A stretch of DNA of 64,000 nucleotides from Chryseobacterium potabilaquae (GTDB taxonomy: Bacteria; Bacteroidota; Bacteroidia; Flavobacteriales; Weeksellaceae): contig NZ_CACVBR010000006.1 in the NCBI RefSeq assembly GCF_902728265.1, forward strand, positions 96,819-160,818, read 5' to 3'. Shown in pieces: positions 16,752 to 24,968 of this stretch (position 1 is the first letter of the stretch; each line of letters opens with the position of its first letter). The notes beneath the pieces are model-generated. The model ran no database searches and was not told the origin of the DNA. It saw nothing but the letters and a program-made list of their open reading frames with translations. The translations under genes and the position numbers were made by a program.

Positions 16752-18602
16752 TTAATCATTATTTTGTAACAATTCCAGGGCTTTTATCATATCAATCCCT
16801 TTTCCCAAAACAGATTTAAATAAATCTCCCTTTTCTTTAATCCTATCCAATGCATTATGGATATTGAAATCTGTAGCTTTTAACCCTTCTTTCAACTCTT
16901 CCCATTCCAAAGGCATTGACACCGGGGCTCCTTCTTTTGGACGTAAACTATAAACGCTTGCCAAAGTCTGTCCTGTTATGTTTTGAAGATAATCTAGATA
17001 AATTTTTTTATCGTCTCTTTTTTGTAAGCTCCTTTCCAAAGTGGTAATTTGGAGTGATTTTTCATTAACATGTTTCATTAAAATATGGGCAAAATCTTTC
17101 ACTTGATCAAAATCGTATTTTTTACCCATGGGAATGTAGATATGCATCCCGGTACTTCCTGAAGTTTTACAGTATCCTTTAATGTTAATGGAGCTCAATA
17201 CTTCCTTTACTTGTAAAGCTGTTTCAATGACATTATTAAAGCTGTTTTTTTTCGATGGATCAAGATCTAAAACTAAAAAATCGGGATGTTCTAAATCAGG
17301 AAGCGAGCTATTCCAAGGGTTAAGGTCGATACAGCCTAAATTATTAAGATAAGCTAAAGTTGCTTTATCGTTACAGTAAATGTAGTCAATGTATTTGTCA
17401 TTGGACTCTGAATATACCTGTGTAGTTTTTATCCAATCCGGAATGGCATCACCTGCATCTTTTTGATAAAAACCAGGTTTTTCGATTCCATTAGGAAAAC
17501 GGTTTAATGATAAGGGACGGTTTTTTAAATGGGGTAAGATGTAGCTAGCAATCGATTGGTAATATTCGATCACCTCTCCTTTGGAGATATTATCTGTAGG
17601 AAAATATATTTTATCCTGATGAGTTAATTTTACTTTATGGCTATTCAACGTAATTTCTTTTTCAGTGGTTTTGATGTTTTTTGAGGAAGTTTTGGTTTTC
17701 ATTTTTTGCGATTTTAGGTTAACATCTTCAGGATTTTTATCTTCGCGGATAGCTATAAAAACAGGATGGCGAAAAATCCCATCTTTGGTAATTTCAGAAT
17801 ATTTTATTTCGCATACAAGTTCTGGCTTGGTCCATGTAACAGGCATATTTGTTTTAAGAACGATAGTAAATGGTGATGTTTTTATGATAAGCTTTTTTAA
17901 TCTTTCATGAAGTTGATTCAGCAAATCTTTATTAAAACCGGTTCCTGTATGTCCGGAATAGATGAGTTTTCCATTTCTATATTTTCCTAAAATAAGTGCT
18001 CCGAAACCTTCTCTGGAACCGCGTGGTTCTGTAAATCCGCAAATTATCGCTTCTTCTGTATTAGTAAATTTTATTTTTAACCACTCTGACGTTCGATGAT
18101 TTCTTGTATATAGGCTATTTGATTTTTTTGCAATCATACCCTCTAACTTCATTTTTTTCATCTGATTAAAAAACTCGATGCCTTTTTCGGAAATATGGTC
18201 ACAGTATTTAATACGTTCAGTTTCAGTTAAAGCCTCTTTTAAAAGTTCCTTTCTTTGAATTAAAGGGAGTTCTTCTATAGAATGACCATTCAGCCATAAG
18301 ATGTCAAAGACTTGGTATACAAGGGCTAAGTTGGGGTTATCTCCACTTTGTTGTAGTAATTGAAAATTAGGCCTTCCACTTTCATCATAGGCCACAATCT
18401 CACCATCCAAAATCATGGTATGTTTTTGTTCTTTGAAATCTTGCGAAATTTTTTCAAATTTTGATAAAAAAGAAATTCCATTCCTAGAGTAGAATAGGGG
18501 GTGATTTTTGCTAAGGTCTGCAATAGCGCGATAACCGTCCCATTTTATTTCAAAAATCCAGTTTTCATCATTAAATGCTTTTTCAAAAGATTTGGCGAGC
18601 AT
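16752..18602 (-). CDS. ligD: DNA ligase D, ligase and polymerase domains (frame-split from its PE domain)
   Basis: The larger part of LigD, which seals double-strand breaks with Ku. The 616 residues read as an ATP-dependent ligase domain (about 1-300, nucleotidyl-acceptor Lys20 in EIKWDGYR) and then an AEP primase/polymerase domain (about 325-600; HQDKIYFP, then the metal-binding LVLDLDPSKK). The ATG at 18602 is not the natural beginning. The frame stays open upstream for at least 36 more codons, encoding the linker up to the family motif IKPMLA. One base of frame change at the A9 run (18709-18717) would join it to the phosphoesterase ORF, giving an 843-residue PE-ligase-polymerase protein, the usual Bacteroidota layout. 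Reinitiation at 18602 would make this part alone. Confidence 0.9.
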   Translation of the reverse strand: MLAKSFEKAFNDENWIFEIKWDGYRAIADLSKNHPLFYSRNGISFLSKFEKISQDFKEQKHTMILDGEIVAYDESGRPNFQLLQQSGDNPNLALVYQVFDILWLNGHSIEELPLIQRKELLKEALTETERIKYCDHISEKGIEFFNQMKKMKLEGMIAKKSNSLYTRNHRTSEWLKIKFTNTEEAIICGFTEPRGSREGFGALILGKYRNGKLIYSGHTGTGFNKDLLNQLHERLKKLIIKTSPFTIVLKTNMPVTWTKPELVCEIKYSEITKDGIFRHPVFIAIREDKNPEDVNLKSQKMKTKTSSKNIKTTEKEITLNSHKVKLTHQDKIYFPTDNISKGEVIEYYQSIASYILPHLKNRPLSLNRFPNGIEKPGFYQKDAGDAIPDWIKTTQVYSESNDKYIDYIYCNDKATLAYLNNLGCIDLNPWNSSLPDLEHPDFLVLDLDPSKKNSFNNVIETALQVKEVLSSINIKGYCKTSGSTGMHIYIPMGKKYDFDQVKDFAHILMKHVNEKSLQITTLERSLQKRDDKKIYLDYLQNITGQTLASVYSLRPKEGAPVSMPLEWEELKEGLKATDFNIHNALDRIKEKGDLFKSVLGKGIDMIKALELLQNND

Positions 18603-18679
18603 AGGTTTGATGAAATTTTTTAATTTTTTTTCTTCACTTAAAGAGTTAAATCTATGATATTTTGACTGGGTATGCGAAG

Positions 18680-19282
18680 TTATAATTTCTTTTTGCTGCT
18701 TTTTAGGCTTTTTTTTTCCTCTAAAAAGTGCGTTACCAAAGAGGTTTTAGAAGTATTTTCCTCGGCATCATAATGTTCTTCTGCAAATTTGTCAGCGTGT
18801 TTAATGAGAAGCCATGCATTGTTTTCTGCATTTTTCATTTTGACTAAGGCAAATTCACCTTTTAATTTTTTTCCGTGGAGGACAAACTTTAATGATCCTG
18901 TTTTTAATTCTTTCAATAATTCCTTTTCATCCGAAAGTTTACTGTCCTTATCTAATGGTTCATACGTACCGTTATCCCAAACCTCCACTTGTCCTGCTCC
19001 ATAGTTTACTTCAGGAATATTTCCTTCAAAATCTTTGTAATCATACGGATGATCTTCTACCATCATTGCTAATCGTTTGTCTTTTGGGTCTAATGAGGGG
19101 CCTTTAGGTATAGCCCAACTCTTTAGAACTCCTTCCATTTCCAATCTAAAATCATAATGAAGCCGAGAGGCAGCGTGCCGCTGAATCACAAAAACCAGTT
19201 TGTCTTTACTTTTTTTTGTTTTTCCCTTGGGTTCGCTGGTTTCAGTGAATTTTCGTTTTGCGTTATAATCTTTGAGAGCCAT
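18680..19282 (-). CDS. ligD: LigD 3'-phosphoesterase domain ORF
   Basis: A 200-residue ORF carrying the LigD 3'-phosphoesterase (PE) domain, which trims 3' ends before ligation. The diagnostic RHAASRLHYDFRLEMEG (metal-binding His/Asp) and WAIPKGPSLDP segments are present. I start it at the ATG at 19282, whose A is the last base of the ku stop codon (TGATG); a GTG one codon earlier is possible. In zero frame it ends nine codons after the A9 run with a Lys/Ser tail. In the -1 frame it continues without a stop into the ligase ORF. Stand-alone PE proteins exist in some bacteria, but the following linker and ligase in the -1 frame make a split LigD far more likely. Confidence 0.9.
   Translation of the reverse strand: MALKDYNAKRKFTETSEPKGKTKKSKDKLVFVIQRHAASRLHYDFRLEMEGVLKSWAIPKGPSLDPKDKRLAMMVEDHPYDYKDFEGNIPEVNYGAGQVEVWDNGTYEPLDKDSKLSDEKELLKELKTGSLKFVLHGKKLKGEFALVKMKNAENNAWLLIKHADKFAEEHYDAEENTSKTSLVTHFLEEKKSLKSSKKKL
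18709..18717 (-). other. A9 slippery run at the ligD frame junction
   Basis: The coding strand has nine consecutive A after GG. The zero-frame codons are GAA AAA AAA AGC; the -1 frame reads AAA AAA AAG CCT and runs into the ligase domain. A_AAA_AAA is a canonical slippery heptamer for -1 ribosomal frameshifting. A tenth A, from polymerase slippage or a real indel, would have the same effect. Confidence 0.8.
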
Positions 19283-20067
19283 CACGATGCGGTTTTAGAT
19301 TTGGGACTTTGTAAGCTAGCTTTTAATTGTGCCATTAAGTCAATCACTTTTCCTTCTTTTGCAGGAGTAGACTTTTGAGTTCTACTATTTTTACCTTTCG
19401 CTTTTTGCTTGATAATTTTCAGGAGGGCTGTAGAGTAAGTGTCTTTATACATTGCCGGATCGAATTCCTGTGAAAGTTGTTCTATCAGACTCACTGCCAT
19501 TTTTAATTCGGCGGGTTTAGGTGCTTTTTTAGCAGGTATTTTTAAGTCATTATAATCTCGTATTTCTTGAGCGAATCGTAATCGATTTAGTACCAAAATA
19601 TCATCATTATAAGGTCGGATCATTCCAATGGCTTCACTTTCCCGAAGCACAAATGTTCCGATACCTACCATTTTTGTTTGATGTAGAGCTTTCAATAAAA
19701 GTCTGTATGCATTCTCTCCATTTTTCTGAGGTTCCAGATAATAAGGGTTTTCAAAATAAACAGAATCGACTTCTGCTTCTTTTACAAACTGATCAATGGA
19801 AAGTATTTTTGATTTTTCGGGGCTTGCAGCTTCATAATCTTCATCTTCCAGAACAATATATTTGTCGTCCATGAGATATGCCTTTACAATGTTTTCCCAT
19901 TTTACCTCCTTCCCAGTTTTTTCATTCACTCTTTTGAATTTAATATTCGAAAAATCGGATTTGTCAAGCATATCTAAATCCAATTTACTGGTTTCTGTGG
20001 CGGAATAAATCTTTACAGGAATATTGACTAAACCAAAGCCAATGGCGCCGTTCCAAATTGCTTTCAT
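19282..20067 (-). CDS. ku: Ku protein, non-homologous end joining
   Basis: A 261-residue DNA-end-binding protein that dimerises as a ring on broken ends and recruits LigD. The family start MKAIWNGAIGFGLVNIPVKIYSA is textbook for bacterial Ku. The core beta-barrel runs to about residue 195, followed by a helical arm. A Lys/Ser/Pro-rich tail (KGKNSRTQKSTPAKEGK and on to KSKTAS) is typical of DNA- and LigD-contacting extensions. Its stop overlaps the ATG of the LigD PE ORF, so the two are translationally coupled. An inverted repeat lies just before its start codon. Confidence 0.96.
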   Translation of the reverse strand: MKAIWNGAIGFGLVNIPVKIYSATETSKLDLDMLDKSDFSNIKFKRVNEKTGKEVKWENIVKAYLMDDKYIVLEDEDYEAASPEKSKILSIDQFVKEAEVDSVYFENPYYLEPQKNGENAYRLLLKALHQTKMVGIGTFVLRESEAIGMIRPYNDDILVLNRLRFAQEIRDYNDLKIPAKKAPKPAELKMAVSLIEQLSQEFDPAMYKDTYSTALLKIIKQKAKGKNSRTQKSTPAKEGKVIDLMAQLKASLQSPKSKTAS

Positions 20068-20072
20068 TGTCT

Positions 20073-20092
20073 TACGTTTTGTTTAAAACGTA
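20073..20092. repeat. Perfect inverted repeat just upstream of ku
   Basis: TACGTTTT and AAAACGTA are separated by GTTT, giving an 8-bp perfect stem. Its nearest base lies five bases from the ku ATG. It could be an operator or an RNA hairpin controlling ku translation. It lacks a T run on the minus strand, so it is not a terminator. Confidence 0.5.
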
Positions 20093-20362
20093 CAATGATT
20101 GTGCCGTTGAAGGTTTAATAAAATAACTAAATGATTTTTAATTTTGATTTTTTGTTTATATAATTAGTTTTTTTTGTTGAATTTATTTCATGTGTTTTTT
20201 TGTTTAAACCAAAACAGATATAGTAATACTCGATAATTATACAGGGATTGATTATTCCAAACACAGTCGGAAATACCAATGAAAGTTTGAATTGATGCTA
20301 TGAAATCAGAAAATTTAAAAACGACTTGTAAATTCCCTAATGGCATCATTTATATTTTATCA

Positions 20363-20392
20363 ATAAAAAAGCGGAGAATTTTTCTCCGCTTC
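20363..20392 (-). terminator. Terminator after aspS
   Basis: AGCGGAGAA/TTCTCCGCT stem with a 3-base loop and a T run on the minus-strand side. Confidence 0.9.
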
Positions 20393-20397
20393 TAAAT

Positions 20398-22152
20398 TTA
20401 TGCTTTTAAATTCAATTGTAATTCCAGTTCGTCCAGTTGCTCATTAGCAATCGAAGAAGGTGCATCAATCATCACATCCCGTCCTGAGTTATTTTTAGGA
20501 AATGCAATATAATCTCTGATCACTTCATTTCCATCCAGTATGGCTACCAAACGGTCAAAGCCGAAAGCTAAGCCGCCATGAGGAGGGGCTCCATATTTGA
20601 AGGCATTCATTAAAAATCCAAACTGAGCTTCTGCTTCTTCTTTTGAGAACCCTAATAAGTCAAACATTTTCGATTGTAAATCTTTATCAAAAATTCTGAT
20701 AGATCCACCTCCAATTTCGTTTCCATTCAATACCATATCGTAGGCGTTTGCTCTCGCTTTTCCCGGATCGGTTTCTAATAAATGAATGTCTTCGGGTTTT
20801 GGAGATGTAAAAGGGTGGTGCATAGCATGATAGCGTCCACTTTCTTCATCAAATTCTAATAATGGAAAGTCAACTACCCAAAGCGGTGCGAATTCATTTC
20901 CTTTTCTTAAGCCTAGGCGGTTTCCCAGTTCCATTCTTAAGGCTGAAAGCTGAGTTCTTACTTTATGTTCGTTTCCTGAAAGAATTAACATTAAATCTCC
21001 TCCTTTTGCTCCAAATTTTTCAATGATTTTTGCTAAATCTTCTTCATTGTAGAATTTGTTTACCGAAGATGTTTTTACTCCATCATTTTGAAATTTTACC
21101 CAAACCATTCCTGAAGCTCCGATTTGTGGTCTTTTTACCCATTCTACAAGTTCATCAATTTGTTTTCTTGTATATTCTGCACATCCTTCAACATTGATTC
21201 CTACCACTAATTCTGCATCATCAAATATTTTGAAATCTTTTCCTTTTACCAATTCATTTAACTCCACGAATTCCATTCCAAAGCGAATATCGGGCTTATC
21301 GTTACCGTATTTTTGCATTGCATCTGCGAATGTCATTTTTGGGAAAGCTCCGAATTCCTTACCGGTGATCTCTTTTAATAAGGTTTTGGTCATCCCTTCA
21401 AAAACATTCATCACATCTTCTTGCTCTACAAAAGCCATTTCACAATCGATTTGTGTAAATTCTGGTTGTCTGTCGGCTCTTAAATCTTCATCTCGGAAAC
21501 ATTTTACAATCTGGAAATATTTATCCATTCCTCCTACCATGAGCAATTGTTTAAACGTTTGGGGAGATTGTGGTAGTGCATAGAATTGTCCTGGATTCAT
21601 TCTGCTTGGAACAACAAAATCTCTAGCCCCTTCTGGAGTAGACTTGATTAAAACCGGAGTTTCCACTTCGATAAACCCTTCATTGGAAAGATAATTTCTC
21701 ACTTTTTGTGCCATGGTATGACGGAAAATTAACTTCTCTTTTACAGGATTTCTTCTGATATCTAAATAGCGGTATTTCATTCTTAATTCTTCACCTCCGT
21801 CTGTTTCATCTTCAATGGTAAAAGGGGGAAGTTGGGATTCATTAAGAATAACTAATTTTTCCACTAAAATTTCAATTTCTCCTGTCGGAATATTGGGATT
21901 TTTACTTACTCTTTCAATTACTTTTCCTGTAATTTGAATAACGAATTCACGGCCTAATTTTTTCGCTTCTTGCATCAATTGTGGCGAAGAACGCTCTTGA
22001 TCAAAAACAAGTTGAGTAATTCCGTAACGATCTCGAAGATCTATCCAAATCATAAATCCTTTATCACGAATAGTTTGTACCCATCCTGATAGTGTAACTT
22101 CTTCATTAAGATTTTTTAGAGATAACTCTCCGTTTGTGTGTGATCGAAACAT
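20398..22152 (-). CDS. aspS: Aspartyl-tRNA synthetase
   Basis: A 584-residue class IIb synthetase, the usual bacterial length. It has an N-terminal OB-fold anticodon domain ([23 protein letters not shown]), then the catalytic core with motif 1 ([18 protein letters not shown]) and motif 2 ([18 protein letters not shown]). The bacterial insertion domain is in the middle, and motif 3 ([13 protein letters not shown]) lies near the C-terminus. It stands alone between a promoter box at 22215 and its terminator. The cytoplasmic reaction is attachment of Asp to tRNA-Asp; whether it also charges tRNA-Asn cannot be decided here. Confidence 0.98.
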   Translation of the reverse strand: MFRSHTNGELSLKNLNEEVTLSGWVQTIRDKGFMIWIDLRDRYGITQLVFDQERSSPQLMQEAKKLGREFVIQITGKVIERVSKNPNIPTGEIEILVEKLVILNESQLPPFTIEDETDGGEELRMKYRYLDIRRNPVKEKLIFRHTMAQKVRNYLSNEGFIEVETPVLIKSTPEGARDFVVPSRMNPGQFYALPQSPQTFKQLLMVGGMDKYFQIVKCFRDEDLRADRQPEFTQIDCEMAFVEQEDVMNVFEGMTKTLLKEITGKEFGAFPKMTFADAMQKYGNDKPDIRFGMEFVELNELVKGKDFKIFDDAELVVGINVEGCAEYTRKQIDELVEWVKRPQIGASGMVWVKFQNDGVKTSSVNKFYNEEDLAKIIEKFGAKGGDLMLILSGNEHKVRTQLSALRMELGNRLGLRKGNEFAPLWVVDFPLLEFDEESGRYHAMHHPFTSPKPEDIHLLETDPGKARANAYDMVLNGNEIGGGSIRIFDKDLQSKMFDLLGFSKEEAEAQFGFLMNAFKYGAPPHGGLAFGFDRLVAILDGNEVIRDYIAFPKNNSGRDVMIDAPSSIANEQLDELELQLNLKA

Positions 22153-22214
22153 GTGTTCTAGATGTTAGATATTAGACGTTAAGTATTAGATTTATATTCT
22201 AATTTTTTCGTTTG

Positions 22215-22222
22215 CAAAGATA
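22215..22222 (-). promoter_or_regulatory. -7 box of aspS
   Basis: TATCTTTG followed by CA on the minus strand, 62 bases before the aspS ATG. Confidence 0.55.
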
Positions 22223-22242
22223 AGATTTTTAGGTGTTTTATA

Positions 22243-22272
22243 ATAAAAAAACTTCCATAGAGGAAGTTTTAT
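22243..22272 (-). terminator. Terminator of the ankyrin gene
   Basis: AAAACTTCC/GGAAGTTTT stem with a T run on the minus side. Confidence 0.85.
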
Positions 22273-22294
22273 TGATTTATTTTGTGTGTCAGAA

Positions 22295-22651
22295 TTATTT
22301 TTTAGCTCCTTTTTTTACCAATGTTTTCATCATTTCAGTTCTATTATTGTTCTGAGCGATTTTAAGAGGTGTTAATGTGCCGCATTTTTTATTTACATCC
22401 ACTTGGTTTTCAATTAAGTAATTGAAAATATTCTTTTTGTCATAGAAAATACTATAGGTTAAAAGGCTATAAGAATCTGTTTTTACAGAAAAGCATTTGT
22501 TATAATCCTCTGTTGAAAAATATTTTTTAAATGTTTCGATATTATCTGTTTGAAAAGCTCTTCTTTGATCTTTTGTCATTTGCTGGGCGAATACCATATT
22601 GGTAAATGCTACAATTCCGAATACTAAAATAGTAGAGATTATTTTTTTCAT
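22295..22651 (-). CDS. Small secreted ankyrin-repeat protein
   Basis: A 118-residue protein with a signal peptide ending in NMVFAQ. Two to three degenerate ankyrin repeats follow: a DNIETFKKYF helix pair, YSLLTYSIFYDKKNIFNYLIENQVDVN with its Asn/Asp turn, and TPLKIAQNNNRTEMMKTLVKKGAKK. Ankyrin repeats bind proteins, and the location is probably periplasmic. It is a stand-alone gene with its own terminator. Two Cys residues may pair. The partner is unknown. Confidence 0.75.
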   Translation of the reverse strand: MKKIISTILVFGIVAFTNMVFAQQMTKDQRRAFQTDNIETFKKYFSTEDYNKCFSVKTDSYSLLTYSIFYDKKNIFNYLIENQVDVNKKCGTLTPLKIAQNNNRTEMMKTLVKKGAKK

Positions 22652-22728
22652 AAAGTTCAGTTTTAAGAATATACAAATCTAATTTTTTTTTGATAAAGTT
22701 TTATTTAAATTAATAAGATTTGAATTTG

Positions 22729-22736
22729 TATTTTTG
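22729..22736 (+). promoter_or_regulatory. -7 box of the MATE gene
   Basis: TATTTTTG followed by CGC, 27 bases before the preferred ATG at 22764. The longer ORF start at 22734 would overlap the box. Confidence 0.55.
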
Positions 22737-22763
22737 CGCTCTTATTTTAATAATTTATTGAGG

Positions 22764-24158
22764 ATGACAAAGTATATAGACTTTTTTAAAAAAGCATTTA
22801 ATGGGGAGGAGGTTGACTTAACTACTGCAAATATTCGGAGCGCAGTGCTCCTTTTGGCTATTCCCATGATGTTGGAAATGGCTATGGAATCAGTTTTTGC
22901 ATTAGTAGACCTATATTTTGTTGGTCATCTAAAAGAAAGTGGATATGCAATACAAACTGTAGGGTTAACAGAATCTGTTCTTTCTGTAATGTATTCAATT
23001 GCGATTGGTATGAGTATGGCAGCAACTGCACTGGTTGCAAGGAGGATTGGAGAAAAAAGCCCGGAAAAAGCATCTCGAAGTGCAGCGCAAGTTATTCTGG
23101 TTTCTTTTATCATTACATTTCTTTTAAGTTTATTTGGAGTTCTTTACGCTGAGGAGATTTTAGTTCTTATGGGGGCTAAACAAGAGGCTGCGATGTATGG
23201 TAAAGATTTTACCAGAATTATGATGGGAAGTAGTGTTGTTATTATGCTTTTATTTCTGATTAATGGGATTTTTAGAGGAGCAGGAAATGCAGCTATTGCG
23301 ATGAAAAGTCTTTGGTTAGCCAATGTTGCGAATATTATACTATGCCCAATTTTAATTCGAGGATTAGGACCAATACCGGCAATGGGGCTTACGGGAGCAG
23401 CTATAGCTACCACAATAGGAAGAAGTTTAGGGGTAATATATCAGTTATATCATTTGTTAATCTCCGATACGCAGATCCGTATAAAGATGAGCTATTTCAA
23501 ACCGGATTTTGAATTAATCAAGTCTATTGTTAAAATTGCTACTCCTGGAATTTTTCAATTTGTGATTGCATCTTGTAGTTGGATATTTCTTGCTCAGTTA
23601 GTAGCCACTACGGGAGGTGAAAATGCATCGGCTGGATATCAGACAGCTCTTCGTCTTATGATGTTTTTTATGCTGCCTGCATGGGGGCTTAGTAATGCCG
23701 CTTCAACGTTGGTGGGACAAAATATGGGAGCGAATGAAATGGTTCGTGCAGAACAATCCGTAATGAAAACCGTAAAATATAATGTAGTATTTATGGTGGT
23801 GGTGAGCCTCATATTTTTTCTCTTAGGTGATTTTTTAATCGGTTTTTTCACGCAAGAAATAGAAATTAAAAATTTTGCTAAAAATGCATTGCATATTATG
23901 AGTATTGGATTTATTTTCTATGGAATAGGAATGGTAATGGTCAATGCATTTAATGGTGCTGGAGATACATGGACTCCTACTTGGATTAATCTTTTTGGCT
24001 TTTGGATATTCCAGATTCCTTTTGCTTATTTTCTTTCAAAGTATTTAGAGATGGGACCTACAGGAGTATTTATTTCTATTCCCGCAGCCGAAACTCTAAT
24101 CACTATATGTGCTTTTATTTTGTTTAGAAGAGGGAAGTGGAAAACGATTAAAGTTTAG
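22764..24158 (+). CDS. MATE family efflux transporter
   Basis: A 464-residue inner-membrane antiporter with about 12 helices in two repeated halves. It is expected to expel drugs or metabolites against H+ or Na+. Each half carries the family-type pattern: IPMMLEMAMESVFALVDLYFVGHL in the N-half, and TPGIFQFVIASCSWIFLAQLV in the C-half. The segment GAAIATTIGRSLGVIYQLYHL is between. I start at the ATG at 22764, because the -7 box covers the longer form. The substrate cannot be assigned. It is a single gene with promoter and terminator. Confidence 0.92.
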   Translation: MTKYIDFFKKAFNGEEVDLTTANIRSAVLLLAIPMMLEMAMESVFALVDLYFVGHLKESGYAIQTVGLTESVLSVMYSIAIGMSMAATALVARRIGEKSPEKASRSAAQVILVSFIITFLLSLFGVLYAEEILVLMGAKQEAAMYGKDFTRIMMGSSVVIMLLFLINGIFRGAGNAAIAMKSLWLANVANIILCPILIRGLGPIPAMGLTGAAIATTIGRSLGVIYQLYHLLISDTQIRIKMSYFKPDFELIKSIVKIATPGIFQFVIASCSWIFLAQLVATTGGENASAGYQTALRLMMFFMLPAWGLSNAASTLVGQNMGANEMVRAEQSVMKTVKYNVVFMVVVSLIFFLLGDFLIGFFTQEIEIKNFAKNALHIMSIGFIFYGIGMVMVNAFNGAGDTWTPTWINLFGFWIFQIPFAYFLSKYLEMGPTGVFISIPAAETLITICAFILFRRGKWKTIKV

Positions 24159-24184
24159 AATAACGTTTATCAAAAAATAAAGAT

Positions 24185-24218
24185 AGAAAGTCCGAAGGTT
24201 TAACCTCGGACTTTGTTA
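24185..24218 (+). terminator. Terminator after the MATE gene
   Basis: AAAGTCCGA/TCGGACTTT stem with inner AGGTT/AACCT pairing, followed by a T-rich tail. Confidence 0.85.
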
Positions 24219-24239
24219 TTTTTAGATATAATTTTATTT

Positions 24240-24887
24240 TTATTTCCCACCTAAAATATTTCCTAGAATACTTCCTAATCCTCCTTGCTGCTGTTGATTT
24301 CCGCCAAGTACATTACCTAAAATGTCGTTTAAAGGATTTCCTGAAGACTGAGATTGACTATTGCCAAGTACACTTCCTAAGATATCATTTAGAGGGCTTG
24401 ATTGTTGCTCTTGAGCTTGGTTTGAAGCATTTCCTAGAATTCCTCCTAATAAATCACCCAGGCCTCCGGCTCCTACATTATTTTGTTGTTTTTCTTTTCC
24501 TATATATCCCATGATGACAGGGGCAAGCATAGCAAGTATAGGTCCTATTTTATCTATAGAAATTCCTGTGTTTTGGGATAGACTGCTTTCTACATTTTGT
24601 TTTTCTCCTCCAAAAATATGATTGAGAATAGAACCGCCTTCTACTTGTCTTTCTTCGGCTTGTGATGTATTATTTAGGATGCTTCCATCATGATCTTTAT
24701 CTAAAGCAGTATTCAATGCTTCTGCTTCTTTTGCGTCTTGAGATTTATTTCTAAGATGAGAAATAATTAAAGGTGCTGCTACAGCTAATAAAGCAATAAT
24801 TTGATTTTTGCTTATTCCGAATTTGTTTTCAGCTTGCTGAGCAACCTGATTTCCGGTATTTCCGGTAAGTAGATCGATGAGGCTCAT
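24240..24887 (-). CDS. DUF937 domain protein with Gly-rich amphipathic repeats
   Basis: A 215-residue protein of the DUF937 family. The N-terminal LIDLLTGNTGNQVAQQAENKFGI and a hydrophobic IIALLAVAAPLIISHL segment form the first half. A second similar unit (GISIDKIGPILAMLAPVIMGYIG) lies around residues 105-130. The last 80 residues hold four copies of an amphipathic motif of the form DILGxVLGN/GDLLGGILGN, separated by Gln/Ser/Gly-rich linkers. No signal peptide is evident. The function is unknown. Single gene; the -7 box at 24910 fits. Confidence 0.85.
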   Translation of the reverse strand: MSLIDLLTGNTGNQVAQQAENKFGISKNQIIALLAVAAPLIISHLRNKSQDAKEAEALNTALDKDHDGSILNNTSQAEERQVEGGSILNHIFGGEKQNVESSLSQNTGISIDKIGPILAMLAPVIMGYIGKEKQQNNVGAGGLGDLLGGILGNASNQAQEQQSSPLNDILGSVLGNSQSQSSGNPLNDILGNVLGGNQQQQGGLGSILGNILGGK

Positions 24888-24909
24888 AGTTTTGGGTTTA
24901 TTTGTTATA

Positions 24910-24917
24910 CAAACTTA
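24910..24917 (-). promoter_or_regulatory. -7 box of the DUF937 gene
   Basis: TAAGTTTG on the minus strand, 22 bases before the ATG. Confidence 0.45.
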
Positions 24918-24968
24918 AAGTTATCAAAAAATATTCCTGATTGATCTTTTTAATTAGAAATTTTAATC

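Larger units (their letters stand above)
20068..20397. other. 330-base spacer between ku and aspS
   Basis: Both neighbours are on the minus strand, so this holds the ku promoter region and the aspS terminator. Apart from the inverted repeat at 20073-20092 and the terminator at 20363-20392, I see AT-rich sequence with a GTTTAAAC palindrome near 20202. There is no convincing TAnnTTTG box or ORF. Confidence 0.6.
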
